Made by a program: the position numbers and the translations under genes | Shown here: one piece after another, positions 1 through 11,233 of the stretch | Layout: each line of letters begins with the position of its first letter | How positions within the stretch are numbered: the stretch's first letter is position 1 | The notes under the pieces: generated by a model | Told to the model about the DNA's origin: nothing | Database searches by the model: none | What the model saw: the letters and a program-made list of their open reading frames with translations, nothing else | NCBI RefSeq assembly: GCF_003672135.1 | Contig: NC_039508.1 | Span: forward strand, 16,751,945-16,815,944 | From: Ooceraea biroi | Lineage: Eukaryota > Arthropoda > Insecta > Hymenoptera > Formicidae | Direction of reading: 5' to 3' | DNA: 64,000 nucleotides

Positions 1-1400
1 ACGAAACAGGTGCGCGTTCGCACAGAAACAGCGCATCTCCCGCAACTCGGAAAGATACTGCGGATCTATCGATCGCTGGGCAGAATGCATTAATCAAAGA
101 GACGACGAAAAAAAGAACTTAAATATTCAGTCGGCCGTAGCGTGGGATATGACGTACCCCTACTATAGTGGCTTTCACTTGACGGAGAAAAGCAACGTGG
201 AAAAAATTTCGTCGATTAAATCGCTCGTCGAAATTCACTTTCGCGCGGTCGTCCCATGTATTAAATTCCCTTCCGGGACACTTAAATCTGATACGTTTCG
301 CTATCTCGATGCAACGCGATCATTTTTCTGATATGTTCCAAATTTGCTGCAAATCCAAAAACGTTTCGATCACAATAAATAATACATTTGAAGCTTTAGG
401 ATGCCATGCAGCACTCGGACGTCCGGTATAAATCTGTATTCTCCGATTCGCGTGCGCAGTATTTTTTGATATCCCTGTCGCCGTACGACAATCGAAATCG
501 ATGTCGATCGGCAACGGGCGCGCACGGAGTAAGAGAGGCGCCCGCCCGTTGCCAATATTTCACTCACGCTCTATTTATTTAGTCCCGATAGTGCAAAAGT
601 TCTCATACAATTTCCCAATGCGCTCGGAGCATCCGCGGCACATCGCGTTCTCTCGCAGAAAGGAACTTCTTCGGAAGGTCACCGCCTACCACGCGAATGG
701 GAACGTACAGGATGTCTCCGTTGAGGCATTTTCACGAAAGCATATTTCTCTCGATGCATATTTAACGGCGATTCAAAGCCAACTGCTCCTCGCCAGAACG
801 CGGCATCTTGAAGCGATTCAAGGATTTCTTCGCAATTAAATCCTCGCGTGAGATTCGCTCGAACAAATTCCTGTTTCCTGTGCTTCTCTCAAGGACGGTA
901 TCCTTTCAGATATCTTGCGAATGGAGTACGCTTCTTGGAACGTCCCGTATTTTTCCAACATGATACATCTCGATACTTTCCATCTAGTATAGCTTGTCTG
1001 CCTAAAATCAATATAGCCCCACAGATTGTTATTTATACCGGAACAGTGTATTCCGTTTGAAGTCTTTCTCTCTTGGCATTATCCTGCGAGAACGGTTATC
1101 GGGGGTGGCTGCGCGATACGACGGGGAGACGCGAGAGGGGTCGCTAAAAGGACGGGCATGGTGTAGCAAACGACGGATTACAAGAAGCGTCTCAGGCGCT
1201 TCTAAGCTCGGTAATGCGGAGGCGGGGAACGGAGGCTCTTTGATAAATGCGAAATGTACCATTCGAGTTTGTTATGGCCTCCGCAATCCACTATTTGCGG
1301 CGTTTTCTTTGAACTTTCGAGATAAAGACGCGCCCAGCGCGTTGAGCTAAACGATGCGGTTGCTACTTGAATTGCGAATCTGTGAGGGAAACGCAGGAAG
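1..1400. other. CpG-rich intergenic or intronic DNA, no recognised gene
   Basis: This stretch is rich in CG dinucleotides and carries several open frames of 60-112 codons on both strands. None shows a recognisable domain or codon pattern that sets it apart from its neighbours. A small perfect hairpin with 7-bp arms (AGAAGCG / CGCTTCT) lies at 1183-1203. I see no RNA gene or element boundary. Confidence 0.5.
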
Positions 1401-2760
1401 AAAAAATGAGAGACTGATACGGCGATTTTTAGGATGTTTTCCGAAAATGTTTTTACCGTAAGTTTTATTCAGGTTCGCTACAAACTCGACAATTGCAAAT
1501 TAGTCAAAGATGTTTTATTATCACTTTTAAATTATTTTAGCAATTATCGATTCGCAGTAATAATCGCGTGAGTATTGTGCAACAATCGTTTAACAAATAT
1601 GTGTATAAAGATAATGAGACGTACATGAATAATCATTTTTCTCAGTCACATTTTAATGTAAATTCAATAAATCACAGTTTGAATGTAAATGTGCATTTAT
1701 ATGCGTGTTTCTACGATTATTTTAGCTTTAATTTGATTCAATTTCGTCATTGGTAAATCGAGCCTGACCATTGCAATAGAAATATCTCACGAATATTACG
1801 CAAAATTATTTGATATATCTAAAAATAAAATTATCGAGAATCATTAAATATCTCGGAATACTAGATGAATACTGATTAATCGTTCCATCATAACTTTTTT
1901 AGCCTCATATAATTTTCATGTTAGATGTGCGAATGAGTCACACGTATATGTAAAACGCATATTAGTTACGTTGCAATAAAATGTACAATGGACACTCCTC
2001 TTCACAGGGAAGTTCTAATTAATGCTTAATTGCAACGTTATCCGTACTCATGCGTTTGTTCTACATCGTGCGTATAAACGGACAGTGATGAAGTATTACG
2101 CTGTCGTGCGTAGCAAGATTTATCATTTTCACATAAAAAAAAAGCAGCGCGAACATGTCCCGTGTCGTGTTCGCTATGTGGCCGCATGGGAATGCGAAGG
2201 GTTAATAATAACAGCGTCCGGCTATACGTACACATTGTTTCTTGTTATCGCCAGAAACACATTTTCTTCGAAAGCGCACGCAATCGGCCCATTTGGACGC
2301 GATCCTCGGTTGTATACGTTCAATGCGCCCCGATATCGCCCCGATATTTCGCGGACGATTAACGGGCCACTTTTACCAAAATACTTTGGATAGCGCGATG
2401 CACAAATTTATAATTAATGAACAATCGATCATACTCGCTTTGTCACTGTCCGATGTGAGGGAATTATCGCCCCGTAATTATAACATAAATAACAAATATT
2501 TATGCAAACGTTCTCGTTGTCAAAAGCGCTTTTGCAATTTATATAATATGCAATTTACGTAATTTGTATAATGTTACATGCAATTTCTCAGATGAGAACA
2601 ATAACAAATTATTGAATTGCAGCTTTTCTGCATTGTTAATTATTTGAGAGGCAGTGACTGCCAACGATTACGATCGAGGTGGATAATACGTCCTTCGTTC
2701 GTCGAGTAACCGATTAATTAATTGCACTTTAAAAATACCTATGCGTAAAATGGATAGGAA
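1401..2760. other. AT-rich non-coding DNA
   Basis: Composition drops to AT-rich after about 1400, with many TAAT/ATTA cores. The best open frame (2022-2393, plus, 123 codons) has no recognisable motif, and other frames of 65-106 codons overlap it on both strands, as expected for chance frames. Nothing else is supported. Confidence 0.45.
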
Positions 2761-2764
2761 TCGG

Positions 2765-2800
2765 AAATCCGCGTCGTAAATCCGCGTCGAAAATCCGCGC
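2765..2800 (+). repeat. 13-bp tandem repeat, about 2.8 copies
   Basis: The unit AAATCCGCGTCGT occurs at 2765-2777. It repeats at 2778-2790 with one terminal change, and is followed by a truncated third copy (AAATCCGCGC) at 2791-2800. Each unit carries CCGCG. It is a short local duplication; no function is visible. Confidence 0.85.
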
Positions 2801-3960
2801 TACAATTCCACGAGATCGCAAGAATTTATCCAACTAAAATGTGCGGTCAGTGCTTGGCCGCATTCCGTTTACGGCGCTGCAACTAGCTGCAATTTTCTCT
2901 GTGTACGCGTCTATTTGCCGTGTTTGCTCGCCGAGTGACGATCCTGTGCCAACTGTAATTATAATAAAAGGCACGCGGTCGCGAGCCGAGCCAGCAAAAT
3001 CCACCGAACAATCCGCTCGCGCGACAAAACGTGTCGCTTTAATCGAAATTCCGGCAGAATTACATGCACTTCGCGATTGCCCTCGTTCGCTCGCTCACTC
3101 GCCCTGAAAATTTGCATGCAAGTTTTTTTTTGCGACCGCGTCGCAAACTGCAGTTGGCCGCGCGGCGACAACGACAATCAATCATTTTCCAGAATCGCAG
3201 AATGTATCGCAGATTTGATAATTTCCTGTTGCCTTCTTTTTGTCTTTTTCGACGACGTATGTGACGGGAATCAGATTATTAATTGCAACTTTGCATTCCA
3301 TTCTGACATCGATTCTTTGAGTGTCATCGCGTGACACGTTCCTCTAAAAACGTGGATGCTTGCACGGCTAAATTACTTCTAAAATATGTGTAAATAAATA
3401 CGAGAATCCGTAATTTCCTACAAATGTAATTTAAGATATGCCTTTAATAATTTGTTCGTTAATGTAGTAGTTTATTTAAATAACTTTATTTAAAATTATC
3501 ATAATTATAACTTATCTTACATAATTAGATTTTATTAATTTCACTTCTTATGCTAGATCTTTTGAAGGGATAATAGATACAGTGTTTTAGATTTGCCACA
3601 TTAATAATCTTATTAGATAAGTAAGAGCAATAGTTCTATTTATTATTGAACCGGGTTATTATTCTACATGAAGTGGAATTCAACAAATTCTGCTTCCATT
3701 TTGCAACAATTCATTGCGTGATACATAAAGGCGGACATTTTATTTTCGTGATCAGCGTTTCTTAAGTTATGTAAAATTAATGATGAAGAAAGCTTTTTAA
3801 AAGTTCCTGTTTTGCCGAGCCGTGTAATCTGCGCGGGGCGATTCGGTACGCTCCGCTTTTGCCCACCGTCGTTATCGCTATCGAGCTTTTCAGCGAGCTT
3901 TACATTCGTTTCATGACACTCTTCAAGGCTCACGAAAGCACGGCAGCTGAGCACACGAGA
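2801..3960. other. Mixed then AT-rich DNA, no recognised gene
   Basis: 2800-3200 is moderately CpG-rich and 3350-3660 is strongly AT-rich. A minus-strand frame of 138 codons (3664-4080) spans into the next block. Its N-terminal third is a serine run created by the GAC/GAT microsatellite at 3965-3986, and the rest matches no family I know. I do not call it a gene. Confidence 0.4.
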
Positions 3961-3964
3961 AACC

Positions 3965-3986
3965 GACGACGATGACGACGACGACG
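3965..3986 (+). repeat. (GAC)n trinucleotide microsatellite
   Basis: There are seven consecutive GAC/GAT triplets, six GAC and one GAT. On the minus strand they read as a poly-serine run inside an otherwise unrecognised frame. Confidence 0.85.
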
Positions 3987-4143
3987 GGCACGTTATATCC
4001 GTCGCAACACAGCGATATGTATACCCACCGTGCTGGGTACACCGGGTATTAATTACGCCACGTCGAAAAACGTGTATCAAGATAATGTAATCCCACTTCC
4101 CGCAGGACGCGAGTAGAAACGAGCGTTATTGCTGAACAAACCA

Positions 4144-4159
4144 CGCGCGCGCGCGCGCG
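4144..4159 (+). repeat. (CG)8 alternating dinucleotide run
   Basis: Eight uninterrupted CG dinucleotides form alternating purine-pyrimidine sequence of the kind that can adopt Z-DNA. Such a run of intact CpG suggests little methylation-driven decay here; that is an inference. Confidence 0.9.
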
Positions 4160-5540
4160 TCCCGCGTGCAGAAATTAATGTACGCGCGTAAAAAGTCAAC
4201 GGCGCGTGCGAATAATCGCGTCGCACACGATAAACCACGCGAAGAGAGCCATTGCAGTAAAAGTTTACACTCATACTACATTAGTAAATACGCAAACGTG
4301 AATAGAACAAACTGCGTTACGCATAGGTCCCGGCATCGTTTCAACGTTAATTTACAAAAAAATAATTTCTTTGTCGATGTTAATTTACTTCCGTTTAAAT
4401 AGTACCTTTAAACCCGGAACATTTTTACGTAGCCCAGAAGTACCAAGGGGACACTAAGGCGACGCTAATGAAATTGTTGCAGGCTCTTTGAAATAGAATA
4501 TCGAGCGCATTCACCGGGATTACGTTTCGATCGGCGCAAACTAACTTTAGCAGATTGTGAGTAACATAATCGCCATCAGGTGTTCTCACTTGATCGAGTG
4601 AACGCGAGCAATTCACTTGCAAAACGATTTTCATTCCCGGAATGTCTTTTCTATTTCGGATGCCGAGTGTTCCGGTTACGCCGTCATAAAATCTGGAGCG
4701 TCGTCTTCATTCCATTTAAAAGATTTACTCGCGAAATGTGTGCCAGAAAAATATCAGTTATTGCACCGAACGAACGTTTCGCTGAATATACAGCAGGTAG
4801 TTTTTTGTGTTTCGCGAATACTCCGATGCAATATCAAATATTCCCATACCTATCGTGAACGTGGCGAATGTGTGTTTATTTATAAACTCTAGTTTGTCCC
4901 GGTAAATCCACTTTTTATCGTTTGTTAATCCGGTCCCCGTATAAACGTTATAACGGCTCGAATAAAATCCATTTTGTCAAGTGAATCATTATCAGTCTTT
5001 GATAAACAGAGTTGACTAAAATTTGCATTCGAAAAATGCTGTTTTTTCATTCCCGAAATGGAGTTGAACAGGATGATCCGCGAATGTTTAAACGATCGCG
5101 AATATGAAGCACGTTGTCCGATAATGAAACTTTCCGGCATTGCATTCTTACATGCACTATTGAATTTTCTGAAAGACTGCCTTCTGTTTTTCTCGAAGAT
5201 TTGCCTAAGCAACCGTGAACTATATTAATAACGCATCCTAGGTCTCAGAGACCTTTTAAACAAGGTATCATCCGCGTAAGTGAACTACCGCGTACTTTAC
5301 AAGATTGTAAATGCCTTACAAAAAATGTGTAAATAAAAAACGATACGCTTCTCCTTTTATCCATTAAATGTATAACATTAAAGAAGTGTTAAATTAAATC
5401 CTACGCAAAGTTTTTTAATTTCAATCATGATTTTATATATCAGATTATGCTTTAATAGTTTGATATTCTGGAGAGTAAATATATTATTATTTCATACTGC
5501 AATATAAATACAAGGTGCAGAATTGTAATATAGTAGGATT
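4160..5540. other. Mixed-composition DNA, no recognised gene
   Basis: Open frames of 65-95 codons occur on both strands (for example minus 4925-5212, 95 codons), without recognisable motifs. 5300-5530 is AT-rich. Nothing else can be supported. Confidence 0.4.
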
Positions 5541-5548
5541 GAGACTTG

Positions 5549-5614
5549 ATGACGTATCACTAGTCGTCTTCTTGGATGCAAATGGATCTAGAATTTAGTT
5601 GAACGTATAAAAAG
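5549..5614 (+). promoter_or_regulatory. Possible CRE plus TATA-box core promoter
   Basis: A TGACGTA motif (CRE/bZIP half-palindrome) lies at 5549-5555. A clean TATAAAAAG lies at 5606-5614, about 50 bp downstream. An initiator at the normal TATA distance (around 5636) is not convincing. A TCAGTT match sits further down, at 5661-5666. A small ORF starts at 5751. The arrangement is promoter-like for plus-strand transcription, but single motifs of this kind occur often by chance. Confidence 0.25.
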
Positions 5615-5750
5615 CAGCGCTAACGAAGCAATAATAGCGTTCACCGAGAGCGGCAAGTTATCAGTTTCAGCATCGGGATTTACTTCCTGATCGTCATGTA
5701 GCGGCATCGGGACGGTGCAGGCGACATCTCCGACATTTAGATAAATCCAG

Positions 5751-5852
5751 ATGGACACGCGGGATAGCGTGCACGCGATTATCGATCGGATTTCACATCC
5801 AGCGCGGGTCTATTTATCTCTCGCATTTAAGTCGGCGGCGAAGGATCGTTAG
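5751..5852 (+). CDS. Putative 33-aa small ORF downstream of a TATA motif
   Basis: An ATG at 5751 opens a 33-codon frame, beginning MDTRDSVHAIIDRI, that ends at TAG 5850-5852. It lies about 145 bp downstream of a TATAAAAAG motif and is the first non-trivial ATG there; an earlier ATG, in the CATGTAG near 5697, stops at once. The peptide has no signal sequence, cysteine pattern or family signature I recognise. A frame this short is easily a chance ORF or a 5' leader ORF. The start context has G at +4 but no purine at -3. Confidence 0.12.
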   Translation: MDTRDSVHAIIDRISHPARVYLSLAFKSAAKDR

Positions 5853-5907
5853 TAACCCTCGCGTATAATTGATACGACGAAGCGCGACGGTAGTAAGTCG
5901 GCGGCGA
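5829..5907 (+). repeat. Direct repeat pair AAGTCGGCGGCGA
   Basis: Two exact 13-bp copies lie at 5829-5841 and 5895-5907, 66 bp apart. The first overlaps the end of the small ORF at 5751-5852. The GC-rich repeats could be protein-binding sites or chance. Confidence 0.5.
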
Positions 5908-6452
5908 GCGGAGCCTCCTCGATGTTCGTCTAATTAACTAATTGTCGCGTGGATCTTATCGATCTAATCCATGCATGCGATAGTCGCCGCGGTCTGCGCG
6001 TAATCTGCAAGCAAAATTGCCGCCAGAAGCGACATTTCTTTTTAGATTTCGCGTCATTTACGAGAGAACCCGTTATTAAAGTGTTCGTATCGATTTCCGA
6101 TTTGATAAATGTCAAACTGGTTCACGACGGCGCGGAAAACGCCGTTAACAGACTGAATTCTTCGGCGATTCCATGTTTGTAGAATCTCGGGAAAAGTAGA
6201 TCTTAAACCTCGAAGAGACGATGATGCGTCACTTTGTGCGCAAATTGGTGACAAAAATTTTAAAGCAGATGCACGATTTATATTTATTGAACAAATCTCT
6301 CCCCGTGTTGCTAGGAACATCAACCCTCTTCTGTATAGTAGCGGTATTGTTACAGCTCGTTAGGAAGCAGATATTGTCCCTAAAAAAATCCTTTTCATAC
6401 TCGGTATCCTCTTTTCACGTGCGAGCGATGAAAGAAGCGAGACAGGAAAGAA
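5908..6452. other. Mixed DNA, no recognised gene
   Basis: A plus-strand frame at 6221-6529 encodes an N-terminal stretch with one hydrophobic segment (around residues 28-46), then runs into the GA microsatellite as Arg-Glu repeats. That makes a genuine protein unlikely. Nothing else is supported. Confidence 0.4.
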
Positions 6453-6474
6453 AGAGAGAGAGAGAGAGAGAGAG
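6453..6474 (+). repeat. (AG)11 microsatellite
   Basis: Eleven uninterrupted AG units sit within a longer purine-rich stretch of about 6430-6500. GAGAG cores are targets of GAGA-factor-type proteins in insects, but nothing here shows use. Confidence 0.95.
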
Positions 6475-7330
6475 ATGGAGGGTGGAAAAGAGAGTGAGAA
6501 AACGGGGCGCACGTGACTCAGCGGCGTAAAGTACCTACGTGAATTCGACATAAATTTCCGGGGCGTTCCACGTTTTCACGGCGATAGCATCCGCTGCCGG
6601 CAACCAGGCCGGCAATCGTCTTCTGGGCGCGATAGGTACGTAACTACGTACGTGTAGGTGTCGGACGAGGGGAGAGTTGCAGAAGGGGACACAGGGTGCT
6701 GGACGGAAGAGGTGCTCGAGGTGCCACCCGGGCGCGGCAAGAGCAAAGAGACATGAATATGTATGCACCGGGTGGCAGCCGAGCGCTAAGATACGAGCAC
6801 TATCGCGCTTATTCATGCGCCTTTTAATATTTAACCCGCCGGTTTACCTGCCCCTTCGCGCGCACATTACTTTCCTAATGCGCCCTGCGCCCTCGCGCCC
6901 ACTCGCGAAATCCAAATTTCGCCCGAAGGAAACGGCGAAGCAGCGAACGCTGAGGGACACGCGGAAATACGACTGATTTTGTCGGAATTCTACACGCGAA
7001 CGTATCTTTATTTTTTATCTTCGAAATTTATCTTTGCAAACTGATGTCTGAGCCATAGTTTGCTAATTTTTCTTTTTCTTTGTATATTTTATCAAAAATT
7101 AAAATTCTGCTTCATAAATTCCCGCCTCTTTAGCGAGAACCAAGTTTCCAAGAGTTAGAATACCTTAAAATGTTCTAGTTTTATATTATTCTTTGCAATT
7201 AATTATTTAATTGAATTCATTCCATTGAAACTACTTTTCCTAAATTTATCACTAAAGCGCGCATACATTATCATTAGAACGAATTGTGTAAAAACGTTTA
7301 TGATTACTTAAAGCGTCTCACGAGAAAGTC
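6475..7330. other. GC-rich then AT-rich DNA, no recognised gene
   Basis: 6530-6970 is CpG-rich, with overlapping open frames on both strands (93 and 99 codons) that match nothing known. 7000-7300 is AT-rich and empty of open frames. Confidence 0.4.
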
Positions 7331-7343
7331 TTCCTGGCGCCGT

Positions 7344-7357
7344 TGCGTCGCGACGCA
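7344..7357. repeat. Perfect 14-nt palindrome TGCGTCGCGACGCA
   Basis: The sequence is fully self-complementary with no spacer. It lies at the start of a CpG-rich block (7330-8100). It could bind a symmetric dimer; this is unproven. Confidence 0.85.
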
Positions 7358-7589
7358 TCGGCCCTTCCGATTCCACGGAGCGGAACCCATGGAGCGGCGT
7401 GGCCGAAAGGCCGCGCCAACATCGTTGACCCGCGATTAGTAACGGCGGCCAAGAAACGTACAGGCGATCCTAATCAGTCGTCACGCCTGTGCGTACGTAA
7501 CGACGTCGTTATCGGCGTCTCTGTACACTTCCTAGCCACACAGTGCACTGCTCCCCCGCGCACGTTATTACACGCGTACGTCATACCGC

Positions 7590-7866
7590 TCGAACCGTCT
7601 CTCTCGTTCTCTCGCGCTCTCTTTCTTTCTCCATCCCTCTCTTTTCCTCTCGCTCTCTCTATTACTCTTTTGACAATGATTACGGTCGTTTGTCGACACG
7701 GAGATTGCTTCGTCACCCGCTCGTACCCGCGCGAGAGCGTGTTTGACAGCGCTTTAGTCGTGTCTCCCTTTTGAAACGCGGAGATGGCTCGACAGGAAGC
7801 GACGTGCGAGAAGAGGAAGAGAGAGACTCGCGCGAGTACAAGCTGAGAATAGAGAGGAGCTCTCAG
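7590..7866 (+). other. Possible first exon ending at a consensus 5' splice site
   Basis: A pyrimidine-rich CT tract (about 7597-7665) is followed by CpG-rich sequence. This turns purine-rich and ends in CTCAG|GTAAGG, with the junction at 7866/7867, a near-perfect metazoan 5' splice site. The upstream 200 bp has the look of an insect 5' leader. The only ATG frames are short or low in complexity, rich in Arg and Glu. The 5' boundary cannot be placed. A single splice-site match is weak evidence. Confidence 0.22.
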
Positions 7867-9020
7867 GTAAGGTCGTTAGATCGGGATAAACGCCGAACAA
7901 AAGTTATACACGCCTCTCGGAGTCTCGGCCGGTGCGTCTGCCGCGTCTCCGCGAGAGTTAAAAAACGTCGTCGCAATAAGATTCGCGAGACGCGCGCAGA
8001 GTGCACGCGGATTTGCCGTCAGATCGAAAACGGTGTTATGCATGCCGCGTACAGACGAGACGGACGATTAAGACGCGCTTGCACGCGAAATGTAATCCCT
8101 AGATACTCGCAGCGCTTTTGAAATTGCAAATATCTGACTCAGGAGAAGTTAATATAGTTAAGTCGCATTAAAAAATCGTTAGTTCTGTTTGGATTTTCTA
8201 TTTAATGTAAAACGATGTTTTCTTGATTTTACATTTTAATTCTTCGCCAAGATGACAGACTTTTTCTTAAGTATTTCAGTATTTTGACAAACTTAGTTAC
8301 AAAATTTATTGTAATTTTATAAAATAACGATCGATTTGAACTAACTAACGTAACTATTTTTTAAAAGTTACGCAGATCGGATTTTACTGTCATTATTGTG
8401 ATCGTTTAGCTGTACCATTCAATGAATCAACGACAGTTACGTATGTATACGATTATAAGTGTATCGCGCGTACGAATGTGCTATCGTATGCGCTCTGTGT
8501 CACCCTAGTATTGCGTCGCGATACTTGCATAGCGCGTTGCAACGGGACGCTAAACAATGCTGCGACATTCGACAACGAACGCATGTCCGTTTCTGCTTTC
8601 ATATATTACGTACAGCTTGACACATATGCAGTAGAGGAAACGAGGGAAAGACCAGTACATGAACCATGCCGCGTTAGCGCAGTTGCATCAGAGTCGCGTT
8701 AATCTTGTCGAAATGATCTCTCTCTACCTCTTTAGAATTCATAGGATTTTATAGAGCGTTGCTTCCAGCTTCTGTCATTAATTCATCGTGGCTTTAAAAC
8801 CAGATTTGTCGAAACTACGCTATTGACATACCTATGTAAATCAGAAATATATATACGCAAAACGTTCCAGGTTATTCTCTGAATATGTTTCAAGAGAACT
8901 CTAAGCCATGAGGGAAAGTTGTTATATAAATTGATAATGGGATTGTCCAGATGTTCACGGGCGACACGAATGTTCCGACCAGCCCTGAAGATGTACGACA
9001 CGTGGTCCCCGCAAAGCGCG
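7867..9020. other. CpG-rich then AT-rich DNA, no recognised gene
   Basis: 7870-8110 remains CpG-rich and has an Arg-rich open frame. 8120-8460 is AT-rich. I see no element boundaries or RNA genes. Confidence 0.4.
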
Positions 9021-9022
9021 GG

Positions 9023-9053
9023 CACCGCTGCATCGCTGCACCGCGATGCGGTG
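9023..9053. repeat. GC-rich hairpin with a 2-nt bulge
   Basis: The left arm 9023-9036 and right arm 9043-9053 pair over 11 bp (right arm GCGATGCGGTG). There is a 2-nt bulge in the left arm and a 6-nt loop. The stem would be stable as RNA or single-stranded DNA. No known RNA family is recognised. Confidence 0.7.
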
Positions 9054-11082
9054 GAGATCGTGTGTGACAAGCTAACCGCGTGCGCGCGGGTGACCGTGTG
9101 TGTGCTGTGGGCAGGACAATGTTTTCATTAACTGAATACATGGTGCAGCGGGTCGACGGCCCGTTCAACATCGTTATACCGACAAATAAAGGACGCGGAA
9201 GGAGCTTTTCGAAATTTCCGAGCGAAATCCGCACGGGAAAATTCAGCGCTCTGCCCGTTCCCGTATAATTGAATTGTTCCTCGTCTTTCTCGTGGGAGAC
9301 CGCGTGTGTGTGTCGGACATTTTCGCTTGATTACGTGATAAGAATCATCTGATAAGAGATAATTCTATATAGCGAAACCTCGTGTGAGTGAGAAACTTAC
9401 ATTCCATGTGCCAATATGCTTCACGTAAATTAAGTTTAACGATAATTTAATGTTCAGCTTATTCGTGTTTTTTTCAAGATAACAATGGAATAACAATAGA
9501 TTGTTAAAATAAATTCAGAATTTATAAACTAGAAATTAATGATTTATCAAATTACTAACACGATAATTGATAACTACCAAAGCTAATAAATTATAAAAAT
9601 AAACTTACATTGCGCTGTATTTGTGTTGCGTGTAGTTTTATACGTCTTTAATACTACGTATCGAAAAGCAACTTCCACACAGTGTTAATATTTAATAATA
9701 CAGAAATGATGATCGATCAGATGTTTCTCTGCAGAATCGCGATCAGTCTCCGTGTCATTCTTGCATGCAATTTTAATGTGCAACGGAAGATCATGCGCGG
9801 GACTTAACGTATATACGTTCTCGACACACATATGTGTAACCAAATACTTGCAGAAACGATCCGATACCGCTTGCGCGAAATCCTCGTGATCACGTTTCTC
9901 CTTTTTAATAAACCGAGTGCGAGCACGCGCCAGCTCGGCTAACTAAGACGCGAACGTGCCGCTACGACGACGCACCGCGTTATCAGCGAGCGGCTCTGCG
10001 TTGGATCCCCAATGCGCAGAAGGTAATTACATTTCCTTGGTGTAAAAATAAAATATTGCGCTATTGTTGAGTTACGTACTCTCTTTTTTTTTTAACGTGA
10101 CGGGAGATCATACATACGTGTGAAACTGAAACAATTGAAACTTGTAATTACTCCCTCAAAGCAAACGCGTTCGGATCGCGAAGGCACAAGCTACTGCGCG
10201 TTTAATTTGCCCATACCTTGTGTAATAAAACTTTATAGTAATATATGAGTGAAACGCGAACTTATTCGGGATATGTACGTACTCCGTGTTAAATAATTCC
10301 TCGCATTTGATCATTTGGATACGAACAAGAGTGGAAAACATTCTCGAACAAGCTCGACTTCCATCGTCATTTTCGAGCAAATACAGATTCACTTTTTCCT
10401 GGCGTTCGGCGATTCAGATGTCACGGACAGGTGTCCCACAATAAAACCGCGTAAAGTGGTCTTAAGGTCTCACGGCAAATTTACACGATCAAGAGCTCGC
10501 AACTACGGCCAGCCGCGGTTTGGGGACCGCAAATTTCTGACTCGCGAATAAAAACGCGAGAAAAGTGGAGCATGCAAATATATTCAGACGAACGCGCGCA
10601 ATCCCTAAAAGTTTTGCGCATCGGGCCGTCGGGAGGGTGACGGGGGAGGAGGGTGGTTCATGGTGGCAGAGCGCGAGGTAGGTTGTGCTGGAGGATGGAA
10701 AAACGACGGACATGTATATGTACGGGTAAATTAAATATACATGCTGTGCAAATAAGACCGCATAGCAACTCGTTTTATCGTCTTCTTCTGCTCTAGCCGA
10801 CTTCTCGCTCCGCTTCGGTGGGTGTCGCGACGCTGAATATCAGACGTTATAAACGAAAATCCTGTGTGGTGTCACGACGTGCCATGTCTCCCATCTCATC
10901 GCGAAAATAATTTCAAATGCTTAATATCAAGCACTATCTTTCCCTCTGATTTTTTTCTGACATGCGTTCTCTCTACGTTGAAAGTTACTTTGTGCATTCT
11001 ATAATGCATCTTCGCGTTTGTAAATTATTTTTACTAACACAGGACATCCGGATATATGATGGTGAAATAAAAGACAACTTAC
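9054..11082. other. Mixed DNA, no recognised gene
   Basis: 9400-9720 is AT-rich. 9890-10020 is CpG-rich and ends in AGAAG|GTAATT, a moderate 5' splice-site match with the junction at 10022/10023. An open frame at 10156-10392 (minus, 78 codons) is not recognisable. Nothing firm can be called. Confidence 0.4.
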
Positions 11083-11233
11083 GTGGCTCTCGTAATGGCG
11101 CAAGAGTTGTGCTCGGTGCAAGTCTGAATCTATACCCAAGTCGTAATTTGTAAGAGCCATTAGAGGGATCGACCCCTCACAACGCGCTAGAAGCAGGATC
11201 CTAACTGAAGAACATCGCAAATGGGGTACAACG
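11083..11233 (-). other. Exon-like segment on the minus strand
   Basis: Read on the minus strand, a T-rich tract ends in CAATCAG at 11234-11240. It is followed by an open frame that runs to CAC|GTAAGT, with the junction at 11083/11082, an excellent 5' splice site. A second possible acceptor lies at 11205-11207. The frame includes the segment LMALTNYDLGIDSDLHRAQL. It faintly resembles the last helices of SAM-type domains (LT..DL..LGI...HR..L), but the domain would be incomplete. It could also be a transposon remnant or chance. Confidence 0.18.

Noticed and set aside
6221..6529. 102-codon frame with a hydrophobic segment
   Set aside because: The C-terminal third is the (AG)11 repeat read as Arg-Glu, and the rest has no recognisable motif.
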